The notes under the pieces were generated by a model. The model searched no databases. It was not told where the DNA came from and saw nothing but the letters and a program-made list of their open reading frames with translations. This document shows positions 1 to 9,276 of a stretch of 64,000 bases of DNA, piece by piece. A program made the position numbers and the translations under genes. Position 1 is the stretch's first letter; each line of letters opens with the position of its first letter. The stretch comes from Pseudomonas sp. MAG733B (GTDB taxonomy: Bacteria; Pseudomonadota; Gammaproteobacteria; Pseudomonadales; Pseudomonadaceae), in contig NZ_CP145732.1 in NCBI RefSeq assembly GCF_036884845.1, positions 558,001 through 622,000 on the forward strand, in the 5' to 3' direction.

Positions 1-1761
1 CTTTTCCTGAGCATTTCCGCGCTGATCACCGTAGCGCTGTTCGGGTTGCTGCTCGGGTTGGTCAGCGTGATGCAGATGGCCGGGAGCCAGGAAGCGTTGG
101 TGCGCAACAACTTCGTCACCCTTGACCTGGGGCTCAAGCTGCGTCAGACCTTGGGTGATCAGTTGATCATCATGCTCAGCCAGCAGCCGGATTCCCAAGC
201 CTTCGACGCCTCAAAACAGCGTTACTTCGAGTTGCTGGAGGAGGGCATTGCCCAGGAACCTGCAATCGACGGCAGCGAGTACGGGTTCAAAAAAGCCAAG
301 GCGGATTACCTGAGTTTCATTCAGGCCTACGAAGTGTCACCCGATCCGGCCCATGTGCTGAGCGGCAACGACGAACTCACCGAAAAATTCAACGAGCTGC
401 GCAATGGTTTGATCAATGAGCACAAGCGTGCGCTGGATAACATTGGTGCCACCGAGCGCCATGCCCGTGAACGCGCTTTATTGATTGCCGGATTGCTCGG
501 CCTGGTCGGGTTGGCGGTTTTGATCATCGGTTTCGTCACTGCGCATGCCATCGCCCGGCGTTTCGGCGAACCCATCGAGGCCCTGGCGCAGGCGGCGGAC
601 AACATTGGCCAAGGCAACTTCGACGTCACCCTGCCGGTTTCCTCGGCAGTGGAACTCAACCAGTTGACCCGGCGTTTCGGGATCATGGCCGAGGCGCTGC
701 GTGAGCATCAGGCTACCAACATCGATGAGCTGCTGGCGGGTCAGCAACGTTTGCAGGCCGTACTCGACAGCATCGACGACGGCTTGCTGATGATCGATCG
801 CCAGGGGCATCTGGAACACCTCAACCCGGTGGCGCAGCGTCAATTGGGCTGGGACGAGGATCGACTCGGTCAAGGGCTGGGCACCGCTCTACAGCGTCCT
901 GAACTCGATGAACAGCTGCAACTGGTGCTGCGCGGCGGTACGCTGGAGCGGGCACCGGAGGACCTGAGCCTCGAGGTCGACGGCGAGACGCGCTTGCTGA
1001 CCTACAGCCTGACGCCGGTCAGTCACACCCAGGGGCATATTCTCGGCGCGGTGATGGTGCTGCATGACGTTACCGAGCAACGCGCCTTCGAGCGAGTACG
1101 CAGCGAATTCGTGCTGCGCGCCTCCCATGAACTGCGCACGCCGGTTACTGGCATGCACATGGCGTTCGGTCTGTTCCGTGAGCGCGCGCATTTTCCCCAG
1201 GACTCCCGTGAAGCCGATTTGCTGGATACAGTGAACGAAGAAATGCAGCGGCTGATGCAGTTGATCAACGACCTGCTGAATTTCTCGCGTTACCAGAACG
1301 GTTTGCAAAAACTCAGCCTGGCACCTTGTTCCATCGAGGATTTGCTGGAACAGGCTCAGCTGCGCTTTACCAGTGGCGCTGAAGAAAAGGGCATCGAACT
1401 GTTGGTGGAAGTACAGGGGCCGTTGCCGCGCTTGCAGGCTGATCAGCCGCAATTGGACCGGGTGCTCGACAACCTGATCGACAACGCCCTGCGCCACACA
1501 TCCGCGGGCGGTCTCATACGCTTGCAGGCCCGACGCCATGGCGAGCGGGTGATCATCAGTGTCGAAGACAACGGTGAAGGGATTGCCTACGGCCAGCAAG
1601 GACGGATCTTCGAGCCCTTTGTGCAGGTCGGGCGCAAAAAAGGCGGGGCCGGGCTCGGGTTGGCGTTGTGCAAGGAAATCGTGCAGTTGCACGGCGGAAG
1701 GATGGGCGTCTATTCACGGCCGGGGCAGGGCACGCAGTTCTACATGGCGCTGACGGTGTAA
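1..1761 (+). CDS. kinB: Sensor histidine kinase KinB, 5' end cut by window edge
   Basis: Inner-membrane sensor kinase of the KinB/AlgB pair, which in P. aeruginosa controls alginate and virulence genes. The reading frame is open from base 1; the first codons already encode a hydrophobic segment, so only a few N-terminal residues are missing (PAO1 KinB is about 595 residues, 586 codons are here). Visible in order: first membrane helix, periplasmic domain to about codon 155, second helix (about 160-180), HAMP, PAS domain, H-box SHELRTP with the phospho-acceptor His at about codon 376, N-box DNLIDNALRHT near 490 and ATP-lid motifs DNGEGIA and GGAGLGLAL. The partner algB would lie upstream, outside the window. 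Confidence 0.9.
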   Translation, partial: LFLSISALITVALFGLLLGLVSVMQMAGSQEALVRNNFVTLDLGLKLRQTLGDQLIIMLSQQPDSQAFDASKQRYFELLEEGIAQEPAIDGSEYGFKKAKADYLSFIQAYEVSPDPAHVLSGNDELTEKFNELRNGLINEHKRALDNIGATERHARERALLIAGLLGLVGLAVLIIGFVTAHAIARRFGEPIEALAQAADNIGQGNFDVTLPVSSAVELNQLTRRFGIMAEALREHQATNIDELLAGQQRLQAVLDSIDDGLLMIDRQGHLEHLNPVAQRQLGWDEDRLGQGLGTALQRPELDEQLQLVLRGGTLERAPEDLSLEVDGETRLLTYSLTPVSHTQGHILGAVMVLHDVTEQRAFERVRSEFVLRASHELRTPVTGMHMAFGLFRERAHFPQDSREADLLDTVNEEMQRLMQLINDLLNFSRYQNGLQKLSLAPCSIEDLLEQAQLRFTSGAEEKGIELLVEVQGPLPRLQADQPQLDRVLDNLIDNALRHTSAGGLIRLQARRHGERVIISVEDNGEGIAYGQQGRIFEPFVQVGRKKGGAGLGLALCKEIVQLHGGRMGVYSRPGQGTQFYMALTV

Positions 1762-1765
1762 CGCC

Positions 1766-3379
1766 TTACGCTTCGTCATCAAGGCGCCGGTTGGCCAACC
1801 GGCGACCACGGGTAATCAGTTCAATGAACTGCACCGCACTCAACGCATGGGCGAACAGCCAGCCCTGGCCAAACTTCACACCTTCACTGCTCAGGAACGC
1901 TGCCTGGGCTTCATGCTCGATGCCTTCGGCAATCACTTTCAAGTGCAGCGACTGCGCCATATGGATGATGTGCGGGGCCACGCCGCTGCTGGCCGCGTCA
2001 TGGCCCAGCGCATCGATGAAGGCCTTGTCGATTTTCAGGCAATCTACGGGCAGGGTTTGCAGGTACGCGAGGCTGCAATAGCCGGTGCCAAAGTCATCGA
2101 TCAGCACTTGGTGCCCGACATCGCGCAGGGCTTGCAGGTTTTCCCGGGCCACCACCACGTCGATCAGCCCGCGCTCAGTGACCTCAAAGGCAATCTGTTT
2201 GGCGGCGACCCGGTGCAAGGTCAGCAGCCGCGCCATGACCTGGCCGATCCGCGGCACCATTACATCGCACGCCGCCAGGTTGACCGAAATGTACAGCTGC
2301 GGGTTGGCGCGCAGTAATTGCCCGAGCTGCTCCAGCAAGCGTTGCAGGACGAAATCGGTCATCTGGCGGATCTGCCCGGTGTTCTCTGCCATCGGAATGA
2401 ACAGGTCGGGACTGGTCAGGGTGCCGTCCGGCCTTCGCCATCGCAGCAAGGCTTCGGCGCCCACGCAGTTGCGGCTGTCGAGGTCGAAAATCGGCTGATA
2501 CAGCACCTGCAACTCGCCACGGCGTATGGCGCCGGTCAGTTCGGCGTCCAGAGACTGGCGCTGACGCACCAGCAGGAACACCAGAAAACCCACACACATG
2601 GCCAGCCCCAGGCACACCGGCAACAACCACCACCACATCAGCGGAATGTGGGTGCCGCCGCGCGGGGTGATCAGCACCAGTTGGTATTCCGGGTTGTCGG
2701 TGGGCATGCGGTAAATCAAACGCGTCTGCGTGACTTGCAGCGCATCACGGCTTTTTGGCGGCCAATGTTCGTTCGGTGGCCATGACTGTGACACACCGAG
2801 TACCGGAATCGCCCGGGTGCCGTGGTCGAGCACGACTAAAAGGCTGCTTCCCGGTGACAGGTCGACCATATCGGTCAAATGCCCGCGCGACGTCGCAACG
2901 CGGAAATTGCCGCGCCCGAGCATCAGCGCGGCGCGATTTTCATCGGGTTCGGTGGTGGTGTTCAGCCAGTAACTGTAGGTCGGGCCCTTGATGTCCGGGG
3001 GGCGTATCAACGACAAGCCTTCCTGACGCGGACGATTGGAGCAGATTCGCGAGGCATCCATGTAGGCCGCTTCATAGACGAAACGGTAATTGAAACTGAC
3101 CGCTTGCAACGTCGCGATCATTTCGTCATCGCACATGCGTAGCGGCTGGGCCTCCAGGTCGTCGAGGCTTTCGCGCAATTGCCCGAAGAGCTGTTCCAGG
3201 CGGGCGAGAAAACGTTCGCCCTGGGCGTTCATTTCCTTGCTTTCGTTCTGCTGGACCTGGTGCAGGGCAATGAACAGGCTGCCGGAAAGTAGCAAGGTTG
3301 CGCTCAGGACAGCAGCCAGCATCGCCAGAAACCATGGGCGATAGAACCAACTACGGAATGACTCTCGAGCAGCAGGCAT
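1766..3379 (-). CDS. CSS-motif membrane EAL c-di-GMP phosphodiesterase
   Basis: A 537-residue predicted phosphodiesterase that would hydrolyse cyclic di-GMP. One N-terminal helix (about 18-40), a periplasmic domain with Cys in MCDDEM and ICSNRP typical of the redox-sensing CSS domain, a second helix (about 248-270) and a C-terminal EAL domain. The catalytic signature looks complete: EALLRW (about 306), FEVTERG, DDFGTGY (about 425), KIDKAFI and EGIE. In CSS-EAL enzymes the periplasmic cysteines link activity to Dsb-dependent disulfide formation; dsbA lies 4 kb away. It is convergent with kinB, the two stop codons being only 4 bp apart. The exact orthologue was not identified. Confidence 0.88.
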   Translation of the reverse strand: MPAARESFRSWFYRPWFLAMLAAVLSATLLLSGSLFIALHQVQQNESKEMNAQGERFLARLEQLFGQLRESLDDLEAQPLRMCDDEMIATLQAVSFNYRFVYEAAYMDASRICSNRPRQEGLSLIRPPDIKGPTYSYWLNTTTEPDENRAALMLGRGNFRVATSRGHLTDMVDLSPGSSLLVVLDHGTRAIPVLGVSQSWPPNEHWPPKSRDALQVTQTRLIYRMPTDNPEYQLVLITPRGGTHIPLMWWWLLPVCLGLAMCVGFLVFLLVRQRQSLDAELTGAIRRGELQVLYQPIFDLDSRNCVGAEALLRWRRPDGTLTSPDLFIPMAENTGQIRQMTDFVLQRLLEQLGQLLRANPQLYISVNLAACDVMVPRIGQVMARLLTLHRVAAKQIAFEVTERGLIDVVVARENLQALRDVGHQVLIDDFGTGYCSLAYLQTLPVDCLKIDKAFIDALGHDAASSGVAPHIIHMAQSLHLKVIAEGIEHEAQAAFLSSEGVKFGQGWLFAHALSAVQFIELITRGRRLANRRLDDEA

Positions 3380-3456
3380 TGGGGAAATATCCGAAGAATT
3401 ACCAATGAGTTATAGCTGTTGATGGAGAAAACGCGCTGACCGTCGGGCGGTCGTCA

Positions 3457-4236
3457 TTATTTTGTCTGATTCAACATCAGCAGCAGTGCCGCCGTTTGAG
3501 CATCCGGCGTGCCATCGAAGCGGGACGACCGGAAATGCATCTGGAACGCTGCGATCACGTGGCGCGTGGCGACGTCCAGTTCGCCGGTCTGCGGCGTTTC
3601 ATAACCGAAGCGGGCAAGCTGTGCCTGGAACCAACTGATGCTCGGCAGTTGTGCATCGAACTGAGCCTGCTGGCGGGCCACAGCCTGCTCGTTCGGCCAG
3701 ATGCCGATGCCTTCCGCCGCCAGACGTTTCCACGGGAACAGCGGGCCCGGGTCAAGCTTGCGCAGCGGCGCAATATCGCTATGGCCAATGATGCTGCGCG
3801 GGTTGATGTTGTAGCGCTTGCTGATGTCCTTGAGCAGGACGATCAGGGACTGCACCTGCGCTTCGCTGTAGGGATACCAGAGCCGGCCGGTCGGGGTGTC
3901 CTTGAAGCCAGGATTGACGATTTCGATACCGATGGAACTGGAATTCAGCCAGGTCCGGCCCTGCCATTGGCTTTCTCCGGCGTGCCAGGACCGCAGGTTT
4001 TCATCCATCAGTTTGTAGATGGTCGCGTTTTTGTCGTCGCCGACCAGGTAATGGCTGCTGACTTCGCCATGGGTCAGCAGCTGCAACGAACGCTCCAGTG
4101 AGGCGGAGGTGTAATGCACCACCACGAACTGGATACGGCTGTCGTGATTGGCGGAAGGGTGACTGGTGTCGTAGCGCGGGCCACTGGCACAACCGGCCAG
4201 GAGCATCAACGACACGATGAGAGCAAGAAATTTCAT
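3457..4236 (-). CDS. ampDh2: N-acetylmuramoyl-L-alanine amidase AmpDh2 (lipoprotein)
   Basis: Predicted zinc amidase that cleaves the amide between MurNAc and the peptide stem of peptidoglycan. From the chosen ATG it has 259 residues: signal peptide with lipobox LAGC (Cys about 16), an Amidase_2 domain with zinc-ligand candidates in VVHYTS (about 39) and GHSDIAPLRKLDPGP (about 150), and a C-terminal peptidoglycan-binding module. The open frame continues 11 codons further upstream, but that would bury the signal sequence behind an unlikely leader, so the internal ATG is preferred. AmpDh2 in P. aeruginosa is a membrane-anchored periplasmic amidase; it is also near kinB there. Confidence 0.88.
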   Translation of the reverse strand: MKFLALIVSLMLLAGCASGPRYDTSHPSANHDSRIQFVVVHYTSASLERSLQLLTHGEVSSHYLVGDDKNATIYKLMDENLRSWHAGESQWQGRTWLNSSSIGIEIVNPGFKDTPTGRLWYPYSEAQVQSLIVLLKDISKRYNINPRSIIGHSDIAPLRKLDPGPLFPWKRLAAEGIGIWPNEQAVARQQAQFDAQLPSISWFQAQLARFGYETPQTGELDVATRHVIAAFQMHFRSSRFDGTPDAQTAALLLMLNQTK

Positions 4237-4338
4237 GGCGGGAGCAATACACGCAAGACAGTAATGCAACAGTGTAACGTACTGCCTTGCGTGCGGAGGG
4301 TAATCGCGAGGTTTTAAACAAAATGGAACAATTGTCCC

Positions 4339-6387
4339 TCAGCCCAGTTCGACCCGGTTCCGACCCGCGTTCTTCGCGCGATATAACGCCTGATCGGCTC
4401 TTTTCAGCACCAGATCGCTATGTTCGCCGGGTTTGAATACGGTCAGGCCCATGGAAATGGTGATCGTCACCCGCTCACCCTTGAAGTGAAATGGGCAGGC
4501 CTCAATCGACGCTCGCAGGTGTTCAAGCAGTTTCATTCCGGCTGCCGGCACCGTGGACGGCAGCAAAAGGACAAACTCTTCGCCGCCAAACCGGGCAATG
4601 AAATCCGTCCCGCGCAGGCGCTTGCGCAGCACGCTGGCAATGATTTTCAGCACTTTGTCACCGGCCAGATGACCATAGTTGTCGTTGATGCGCTTGAAGT
4701 GATCGAGATCGAGCATGGCCAGCATCAGCGTGTTGCCGTGCTGCTGCCATTGGCTGATTTCATGTTCCAGCCGTTCGCTCCAGGCGGCGCGGTTGGGCAG
4801 GCCGGTCAACGGGTCGATCAAGGCTTTCTGCCGTTGCTCTTCAAGGTGCTCGCGAAAACCCAGGGCCTCCTGCTCCATGTGGGCCACCCGTTCGGCCAGG
4901 CTTTGCAGGCGGGCCGCCACCTCGTGCTCACGCTCGTCGCGTTGCTTGCGGTGTTGGTCCATGGTGCCGAGCAGGCCTTCGAGGTGGTTTTCCAGGACGT
5001 GCTTGAGATCGTCCAGGTCAGCCGCTTCATGCATGCTGGTTTGCAGGCCGTCGACCTGTTCGCGGATCTGCGTGTCCATGGCCTCAGCGGCGGAGCGACT
5101 ATCGGCATGGCCTGCGCTGGCGGCCTGCAGGTTGCTCTGAAACGATTCGAGACGCTCGTTGAGCTGCTGCAAGTAGGCTTCGAATTCATGCTGGCCGCTG
5201 TCGGAGATGGCCAGCATCAAAGTGGCCAGATCGTCGAGGATCGGTAGTAGCTCGTACCAGTTCAAGCCGTTTTTCAAACGGTCGCGCATCGACTCGGCTT
5301 GCGGGCGATGACGCTCTGGCAGCGTCAGATCGTCGAGAAGGCCCAGCAACGTGTCTTCGATGTGCTTGGCCACTGAGCTGTAGGACGGCTCGGGGGAGTC
5401 CGGCAGCGCATACAGGATGTCGTGCTCGGATTGCTCTGAATCGACAGCGGGCAACTCGGACGGCTGAGGCACGGTTTCTGGAAGCTCAGCCGGCGTCAGC
5501 TCGTCGGGATTTATTGCTTGCTCGGATTGGGGCGCAAGTATCTCGACGAGTATTGCCGGTTCGTCAGGTTGATCCGCTTGGGCTTCAGAGTGCGGGGCAG
5601 TATCTTGCTGCGGTTCGATTACCGGCGGAACAAACGCCGTTACGGCAGGTGGCTCTGGCGTATCGACAGATGTCTCAATGGCTTGGGGCTCGGCAACCTT
5701 GATGATCGCGTCGGGAGCTTTAACGGGCGCCTTTTCGATGGCCGGTTCGGGTTCGGTGATTGCTGGCGATGCAGCGGCAATCGGCGCCGAGGCGGCTTCG
5801 GCTGGTGCTGTAAAAGAGGTTTGCTCAACCACGGGGGTTGACGGTGCAACGGCCTCATCGGCCTCACGGTGACCGAACAATCGCTGCAGAAGACCCGGTC
5901 GACCGGGCTCTGTCGGCGTCTCCAACTGATTCAAGGCTTTGCCTTGCAAGCCGCTCAGTTCGCTGAGCAGCAACGGAATCTCGCGAGCCTGGCTGACGCG
6001 GCTATCCAGTTGTTTGGCGAAGTTCTTCAGGGGGCGGCTGACTTCCCGAGGCAGCGGCAAAGTTTGCAACTGAGTAACCAGTGCGTTCAATGCGGCACTG
6101 GTCTGGTTGACCCGGGTTTCCCGACGTTGCTCGGAGTCGAGCACGGCTTTTTCCAGGCGCGGGAGCAGGGCGGCGAGGCCGGCGTCCATGTCGTCGGTAC
6201 GCACGACCTCACGCATTTCCTTCATGCATTGATCAACGGTGCGATCAGTGCCTTCCGCCGCCAGGGTGCTGCGCACCAGTCCGCGACGCAGCAAGTCGAG
6301 GCGTGCGTCCCAACGACGTTCGAGCTTTTCCTGTTGTTCGATGCTTTTGAGGTACTTCTCTTTCCAGCGCTGTGCTTCGTCGCTCAT
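4339..6387 (-). CDS. dgcH: GGDEF diguanylate cyclase DgcH
   Basis: 682-residue predicted diguanylate cyclase making c-di-GMP from two GTP. The C-terminal GGDEF domain carries GGEEF (about 600) and an RGTD inhibitory-site motif exactly five residues before it, so both active site and product-inhibition site look intact. There is no membrane segment. The N-terminal 170 residues are helical, followed by a Pro/Ala/Glu-rich low-complexity linker (about 175-330) and a further helical, coiled-coil-like region (about 340-510). The start ATG overlaps the stop of nothing upstream; the 3'-most base of the upstream gene overlaps it by 4 bases (ATGA), indicating translational coupling with the endonuclease-family gene. 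Confidence 0.88.
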   Translation of the reverse strand: MSDEAQRWKEKYLKSIEQQEKLERRWDARLDLLRRGLVRSTLAAEGTDRTVDQCMKEMREVVRTDDMDAGLAALLPRLEKAVLDSEQRRETRVNQTSAALNALVTQLQTLPLPREVSRPLKNFAKQLDSRVSQAREIPLLLSELSGLQGKALNQLETPTEPGRPGLLQRLFGHREADEAVAPSTPVVEQTSFTAPAEAASAPIAAASPAITEPEPAIEKAPVKAPDAIIKVAEPQAIETSVDTPEPPAVTAFVPPVIEPQQDTAPHSEAQADQPDEPAILVEILAPQSEQAINPDELTPAELPETVPQPSELPAVDSEQSEHDILYALPDSPEPSYSSVAKHIEDTLLGLLDDLTLPERHRPQAESMRDRLKNGLNWYELLPILDDLATLMLAISDSGQHEFEAYLQQLNERLESFQSNLQAASAGHADSRSAAEAMDTQIREQVDGLQTSMHEAADLDDLKHVLENHLEGLLGTMDQHRKQRDEREHEVAARLQSLAERVAHMEQEALGFREHLEEQRQKALIDPLTGLPNRAAWSERLEHEISQWQQHGNTLMLAMLDLDHFKRINDNYGHLAGDKVLKIIASVLRKRLRGTDFIARFGGEEFVLLLPSTVPAAGMKLLEHLRASIEACPFHFKGERVTITISMGLTVFKPGEHSDLVLKRADQALYRAKNAGRNRVELG

Positions 6388-7262
6388 TCAGGGGTTCCGC
6401 GAAGGGCAGGACTCAACGCGGGCAATGCATCGGCCGTGAGCGAACCCGGCAGACGAATCTCTACCGCGACCGGCAGGTGATCGGAAATGGGTTGGGCCAG
6501 CACCTCGACTTTTTCCAGCGTCAGGGTCGGGCTCAGCAGAATATGGTCCAGGCAGCGCTGCGGGCGCCAGCTGGGGAACGTCGCTTCCAGTTGCGGGGCG
6601 AGCAGGCCGAGGTCACGCAATGGAGAGTTTTGCAGCAGGTCGCTGGCGTGGGTGTTCATGTCGCCCATCAGCACCTGGTGTTTGTATCCGCCGATGAGCT
6701 CGCGGATGTAAGCCAGTTGCAGACTGCGGGCGCGCGCGCCCAGCGCCAGGTGCATCATGACCACCACCAGCGCTTCCGGACCTTCGCCGAAGCGCACCAG
6801 AATTGCCCCGCGACCCTTCGGCCCCGGCAGCGGGTGGTCCTCGATCGCCCACGGGCGCAGGCGGCTGAGCACGCCATTGCTGTGCTGGCCGAGGCGACCG
6901 AGATTGCGATTGAGTTGTTGATACCAGTAGGGGAAGGCGCCGAGTTGGGCCAGGTGTTCGACTTGATTGACGTAGCCTGAACGCAGGCTGCCGCCATCAG
7001 CTTCCTGCAAGGCGACCAGATCGAAGTCGCCAAGCAGGTTGCCGATCTTTTGCAGATTGTCGGCGCGCCCGGTGTGCGGCAGCAGATGCTGCCAGCCCCG
7101 GGTCAGGTAATGCCGATAGCGCTCGGTACTGATGCCGACCTGGATGTTGAAACTGAGCAAGCGCAAACGGCTGTCTGCGGGCAGCCCCGTGGATTCCAGG
7201 TGATGCTCGTTGACCCGCGGATCATGCAGGCCAACGATGCGTTCAGTACCCCAGCGGCGCAT
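6384..7262 (-). CDS. Endonuclease/exonuclease/phosphatase family protein
   Basis: 292-residue EEP-fold protein. The family signature is visible: LSFNIQ near residue 36, VALQEADGG, GDMNTHASD, DHILLSP and SDHLPVAVEI near the C-terminus, which provide the metal ligands and catalytic Asp/His of DNase I-like hydrolases. The substrate cannot be deduced; the family includes nucleases, phospholipid phosphodiesterases and inositol phosphatases. No signal peptide is evident. It overlaps dgcH by 4 bases, so the two are almost certainly co-transcribed. The same pair is adjacent in P. aeruginosa (PA5487-PA5488 from memory). Confidence 0.85.
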   Translation of the reverse strand: MRRWGTERIVGLHDPRVNEHHLESTGLPADSRLRLLSFNIQVGISTERYRHYLTRGWQHLLPHTGRADNLQKIGNLLGDFDLVALQEADGGSLRSGYVNQVEHLAQLGAFPYWYQQLNRNLGRLGQHSNGVLSRLRPWAIEDHPLPGPKGRGAILVRFGEGPEALVVVMMHLALGARARSLQLAYIRELIGGYKHQVLMGDMNTHASDLLQNSPLRDLGLLAPQLEATFPSWRPQRCLDHILLSPTLTLEKVEVLAQPISDHLPVAVEIRLPGSLTADALPALSPALRGTPE

Positions 7263-7276
7263 GGCGGTGGTTGCCC

Positions 7277-7918
7277 TTAGTTGGCGGCAGCCTTGTTAGC
7301 CGCTCGCTCTTTGTCGATCAGTTTGTCGGCCAGTTGCAGGGCTTGTTCGGCACCACCGGCAGAGCCCACATCGAAGCGGTACTTGCCATTCACGATCAGG
7401 GTTGGAACACCGGTGATTTCATATTTCTTGGCCAGTTCGGTGGCCTTGTTGATCTGGCCCTTGATGGCGAAAGAGTCAAAAGTAGCCAGGAACTTGTCCT
7501 TGTCGACGCCCTGGGTGGCCAGGAAGTCCGCCATGTCATTCTTGTCGGTCAGCTTCTTGTGTTCTTTCTGGATCGCTTCGAACACCGCGGCGTGAACCTT
7601 GTGCTCGACACCCATGGCTTCAAGGGTCAGGAACATCTGGCCGTGAGCGTTCCACGGGCCGCCGAACATGGCAGGGATGCGGACGAAGTTCACGTCGGAA
7701 GGCAGCTTCTCGACCCAAGGATTGATCACCGGCTCAAATGCATAGCAATGCGGGCAGCCGTACCAGAACAGCTCCACCACTTCGATCTTGCCAGGTACGG
7801 CAACCGGAACCGGGTTGCTCAGTTCGACATAAGGGGCAGCTGGGGCTTCGGCGGCCTGGGCAGTCATGCCGAACAGGCTGGCAGCGGCAAAAAAGGCGCT
7901 GATGATCAGATTACGCAT
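7277..7918 (-). CDS. dsbA: Periplasmic thiol:disulfide oxidoreductase DsbA
   Basis: 213-residue disulfide-bond-forming oxidoreductase of the periplasm. A cleavable signal peptide ends around AQA (residue 22), and the thioredoxin-fold active site CPHC (about 53-56) follows FWYG. The cis-proline loop ITGVPTLIVNG lies near residue 165. It accepts electrons from newly exported proteins and is re-oxidised by DsbB. Only 14 bases separate it from the EEP gene downstream, so partial read-through is likely. The neighbours cc4 and cytochrome c5 are also exported redox proteins. Confidence 0.93.
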   Translation of the reverse strand: MRNLIISAFFAAASLFGMTAQAAEAPAAPYVELSNPVPVAVPGKIEVVELFWYGCPHCYAFEPVINPWVEKLPSDVNFVRIPAMFGGPWNAHGQMFLTLEAMGVEHKVHAAVFEAIQKEHKKLTDKNDMADFLATQGVDKDKFLATFDSFAIKGQINKATELAKKYEITGVPTLIVNGKYRFDVGSAGGAEQALQLADKLIDKERAANKAAAN

Positions 7919-8012
7919 GCTTCACTCCTGGACAAATTTTATCGCCTCGCGCGACCTGTTTTCAGACAGGTCATGGCGGGCCTGAGTTCTGTAGTGTAAC
8001 GGCAGCGGCCAC

Positions 8013-8041
8013 AAAAAAGGGCGGCCAAAGCCACCCTTTTT
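8013..8041 (-). terminator. Rho-independent terminator of the cytochrome c4 gene
   Basis: Read on the minus strand, a 9-bp G/C-rich stem (AAGGGTGGC / GCCGCCCTT with one G-T pair, loop TTTG) is followed by a T-run. It lies about 80 bases past the cc4 stop and upstream of dsbA. The A-rich side could let it work in both directions, but no plus-strand gene ends here. Confidence 0.75.
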
Positions 8042-8118
8042 ATACTTGCTGCGACGGATTAATCGAGCGTTAACGTTGCAAGAGATGAATGCCTTGCGCA
8101 ACGCCCGAGTCGCCGGCC

Positions 8119-8748
8119 TTAGTGCAGGCCTTGAATGTAGCTGGAGACTGCGGCGATGTCTTCGTCGCTCAGCTTCTTGGCAATAGTTTGCATTGGTTTG
8201 GTATCGCCGTCGTTGTTGCGTCCGCCTTCTTCCTTGCGGAAATCGGTCAGTTGCTTGGCGACGTATTGAGCGTGTTGTCCACCGAGATGCGGGAAGCCAG
8301 CGGCTGCGTTGCCCGCGCCATTCGGCGAATGGCAACCGGTGCAGGATGGCAGACCCTTGGCCAGGTCACCGCCACGGAACAGGGCTTCACCGCGAGCCAC
8401 GATTTTCGGGTCGGCGGCGCCGACGCTGCCTTTCTGGCTGGCGAAGTAGGCGGCGATGTCCGCCAGATCCTGATCGCTCAGGTTGGTCAGCAGGCCGGTC
8501 ATTTCCAGAACGGTGCGCTTGCCCGACTTGATGTCGTGCAGTTGCTTGGTCAGGTATCGTTCACCTTGACCCGCCAGTTTTGGAAAGTTTGGCGCCATGC
8601 TGTTGCCATCCGGGCCGTGGCAGGCGCCACAGACGGCGGCTTTGGCCTGGCCTGCGGCGGCGTCACCCGGTTTCACTGGCTCACCTGCAGCATGGGCGAT
8701 GCCGGAGATTCCCACGGTCAACAGCAGACTCACGATCAATTTCTTCAT
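8119..8748 (-). CDS. cc4: Diheme cytochrome c4
   Basis: 209-residue exported diheme cytochrome. The signal peptide ends around AHA (residue 20); two CXXCH heme sites, CGACH (about 40) and CTGCH (about 138), sit in two homologous halves, and Met ligands are available in SMAPNFP and KPMQTIA. Cytochrome c4 carries electrons between the bc1 complex and terminal oxidases; the aa3 oxidase genes are in this same window (50701-59347). The gene order cc4 - monoheme cytochrome - engB matches P. aeruginosa (PA5490-PA5492 from memory). Confidence 0.93.
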   Translation of the reverse strand: MKKLIVSLLLTVGISGIAHAAGEPVKPGDAAAGQAKAAVCGACHGPDGNSMAPNFPKLAGQGERYLTKQLHDIKSGKRTVLEMTGLLTNLSDQDLADIAAYFASQKGSVGAADPKIVARGEALFRGGDLAKGLPSCTGCHSPNGAGNAAAGFPHLGGQHAQYVAKQLTDFRKEEGGRNNDGDTKPMQTIAKKLSDEDIAAVSSYIQGLH

Positions 8749-8794
8749 CAGCTAATCCAACTACGGCTAAGGGTTAAAGAGTTATGGACCGGGT

Positions 8795-9085
8795 TTACTC
8801 GCTCATCCACTGGATGATGGCTTGGTAATCCTCGGCACTGCAGTCCATGCACAAACCACGCGGCGGCATCGCCTTGAAACCCTGGGTCACGTGTTGCACC
8901 AGCGTCTCCATACCTTTCGCCAACCTCGGCGTCCAAGCTTCCTGATCGCCTCTTTTGGGCGCCATGGGTAGTTGGCCGGAATGACAGGCACCACAAACAC
9001 GGTTGTACACAGCTTCCGGATCCTGTGTAGCCTGAGCGCTGTAAAGCGGCATCAAGACACCGGCAGCTAGCAGCCATTTCGTCAT
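8795..9085 (-). CDS. Monoheme cytochrome c5 family protein
   Basis: 96-residue small exported cytochrome. A signal peptide (to about residue 19, AQA) precedes one heme-binding motif CGACH; the later pair CMDC (two residues between the Cys, no His) is the conserved disulfide characteristic of cytochrome c5, not a second heme site. The Met ligand is probably in AMPPRG. It is 46 bases upstream of cc4 on the same strand, consistent with co-expression. The start is divergent from engB. Confidence 0.88.
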   Translation of the reverse strand: MTKWLLAAGVLMPLYSAQATQDPEAVYNRVCGACHSGQLPMAPKRGDQEAWTPRLAKGMETLVQHVTQGFKAMPPRGLCMDCSAEDYQAIIQWMSE

Positions 9086-9276
9086 AAAACGACCTTTTCA
9101 GGGTTGAGAGCGTGCTGCGTTCTAATGCGCAATCAAGGTCTGTCGCTCTCGTGAACTTCATCCTACGCTGGGACAAAGCGCACACAAAATCTGCGGCATT
9201 ATATACTGGCGTCACTGAAACGGAAGCGACACCGCTTGCCGCGCCCATTCCCGGCGCCGCCCACATCGGAAATCCC

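Noticed and set aside
9112..9276. N-terminal extension of EngB to 9112.
   Set aside because: The extra 55 codons have no family similarity and overlap the promoter area of the divergent cytochrome gene.
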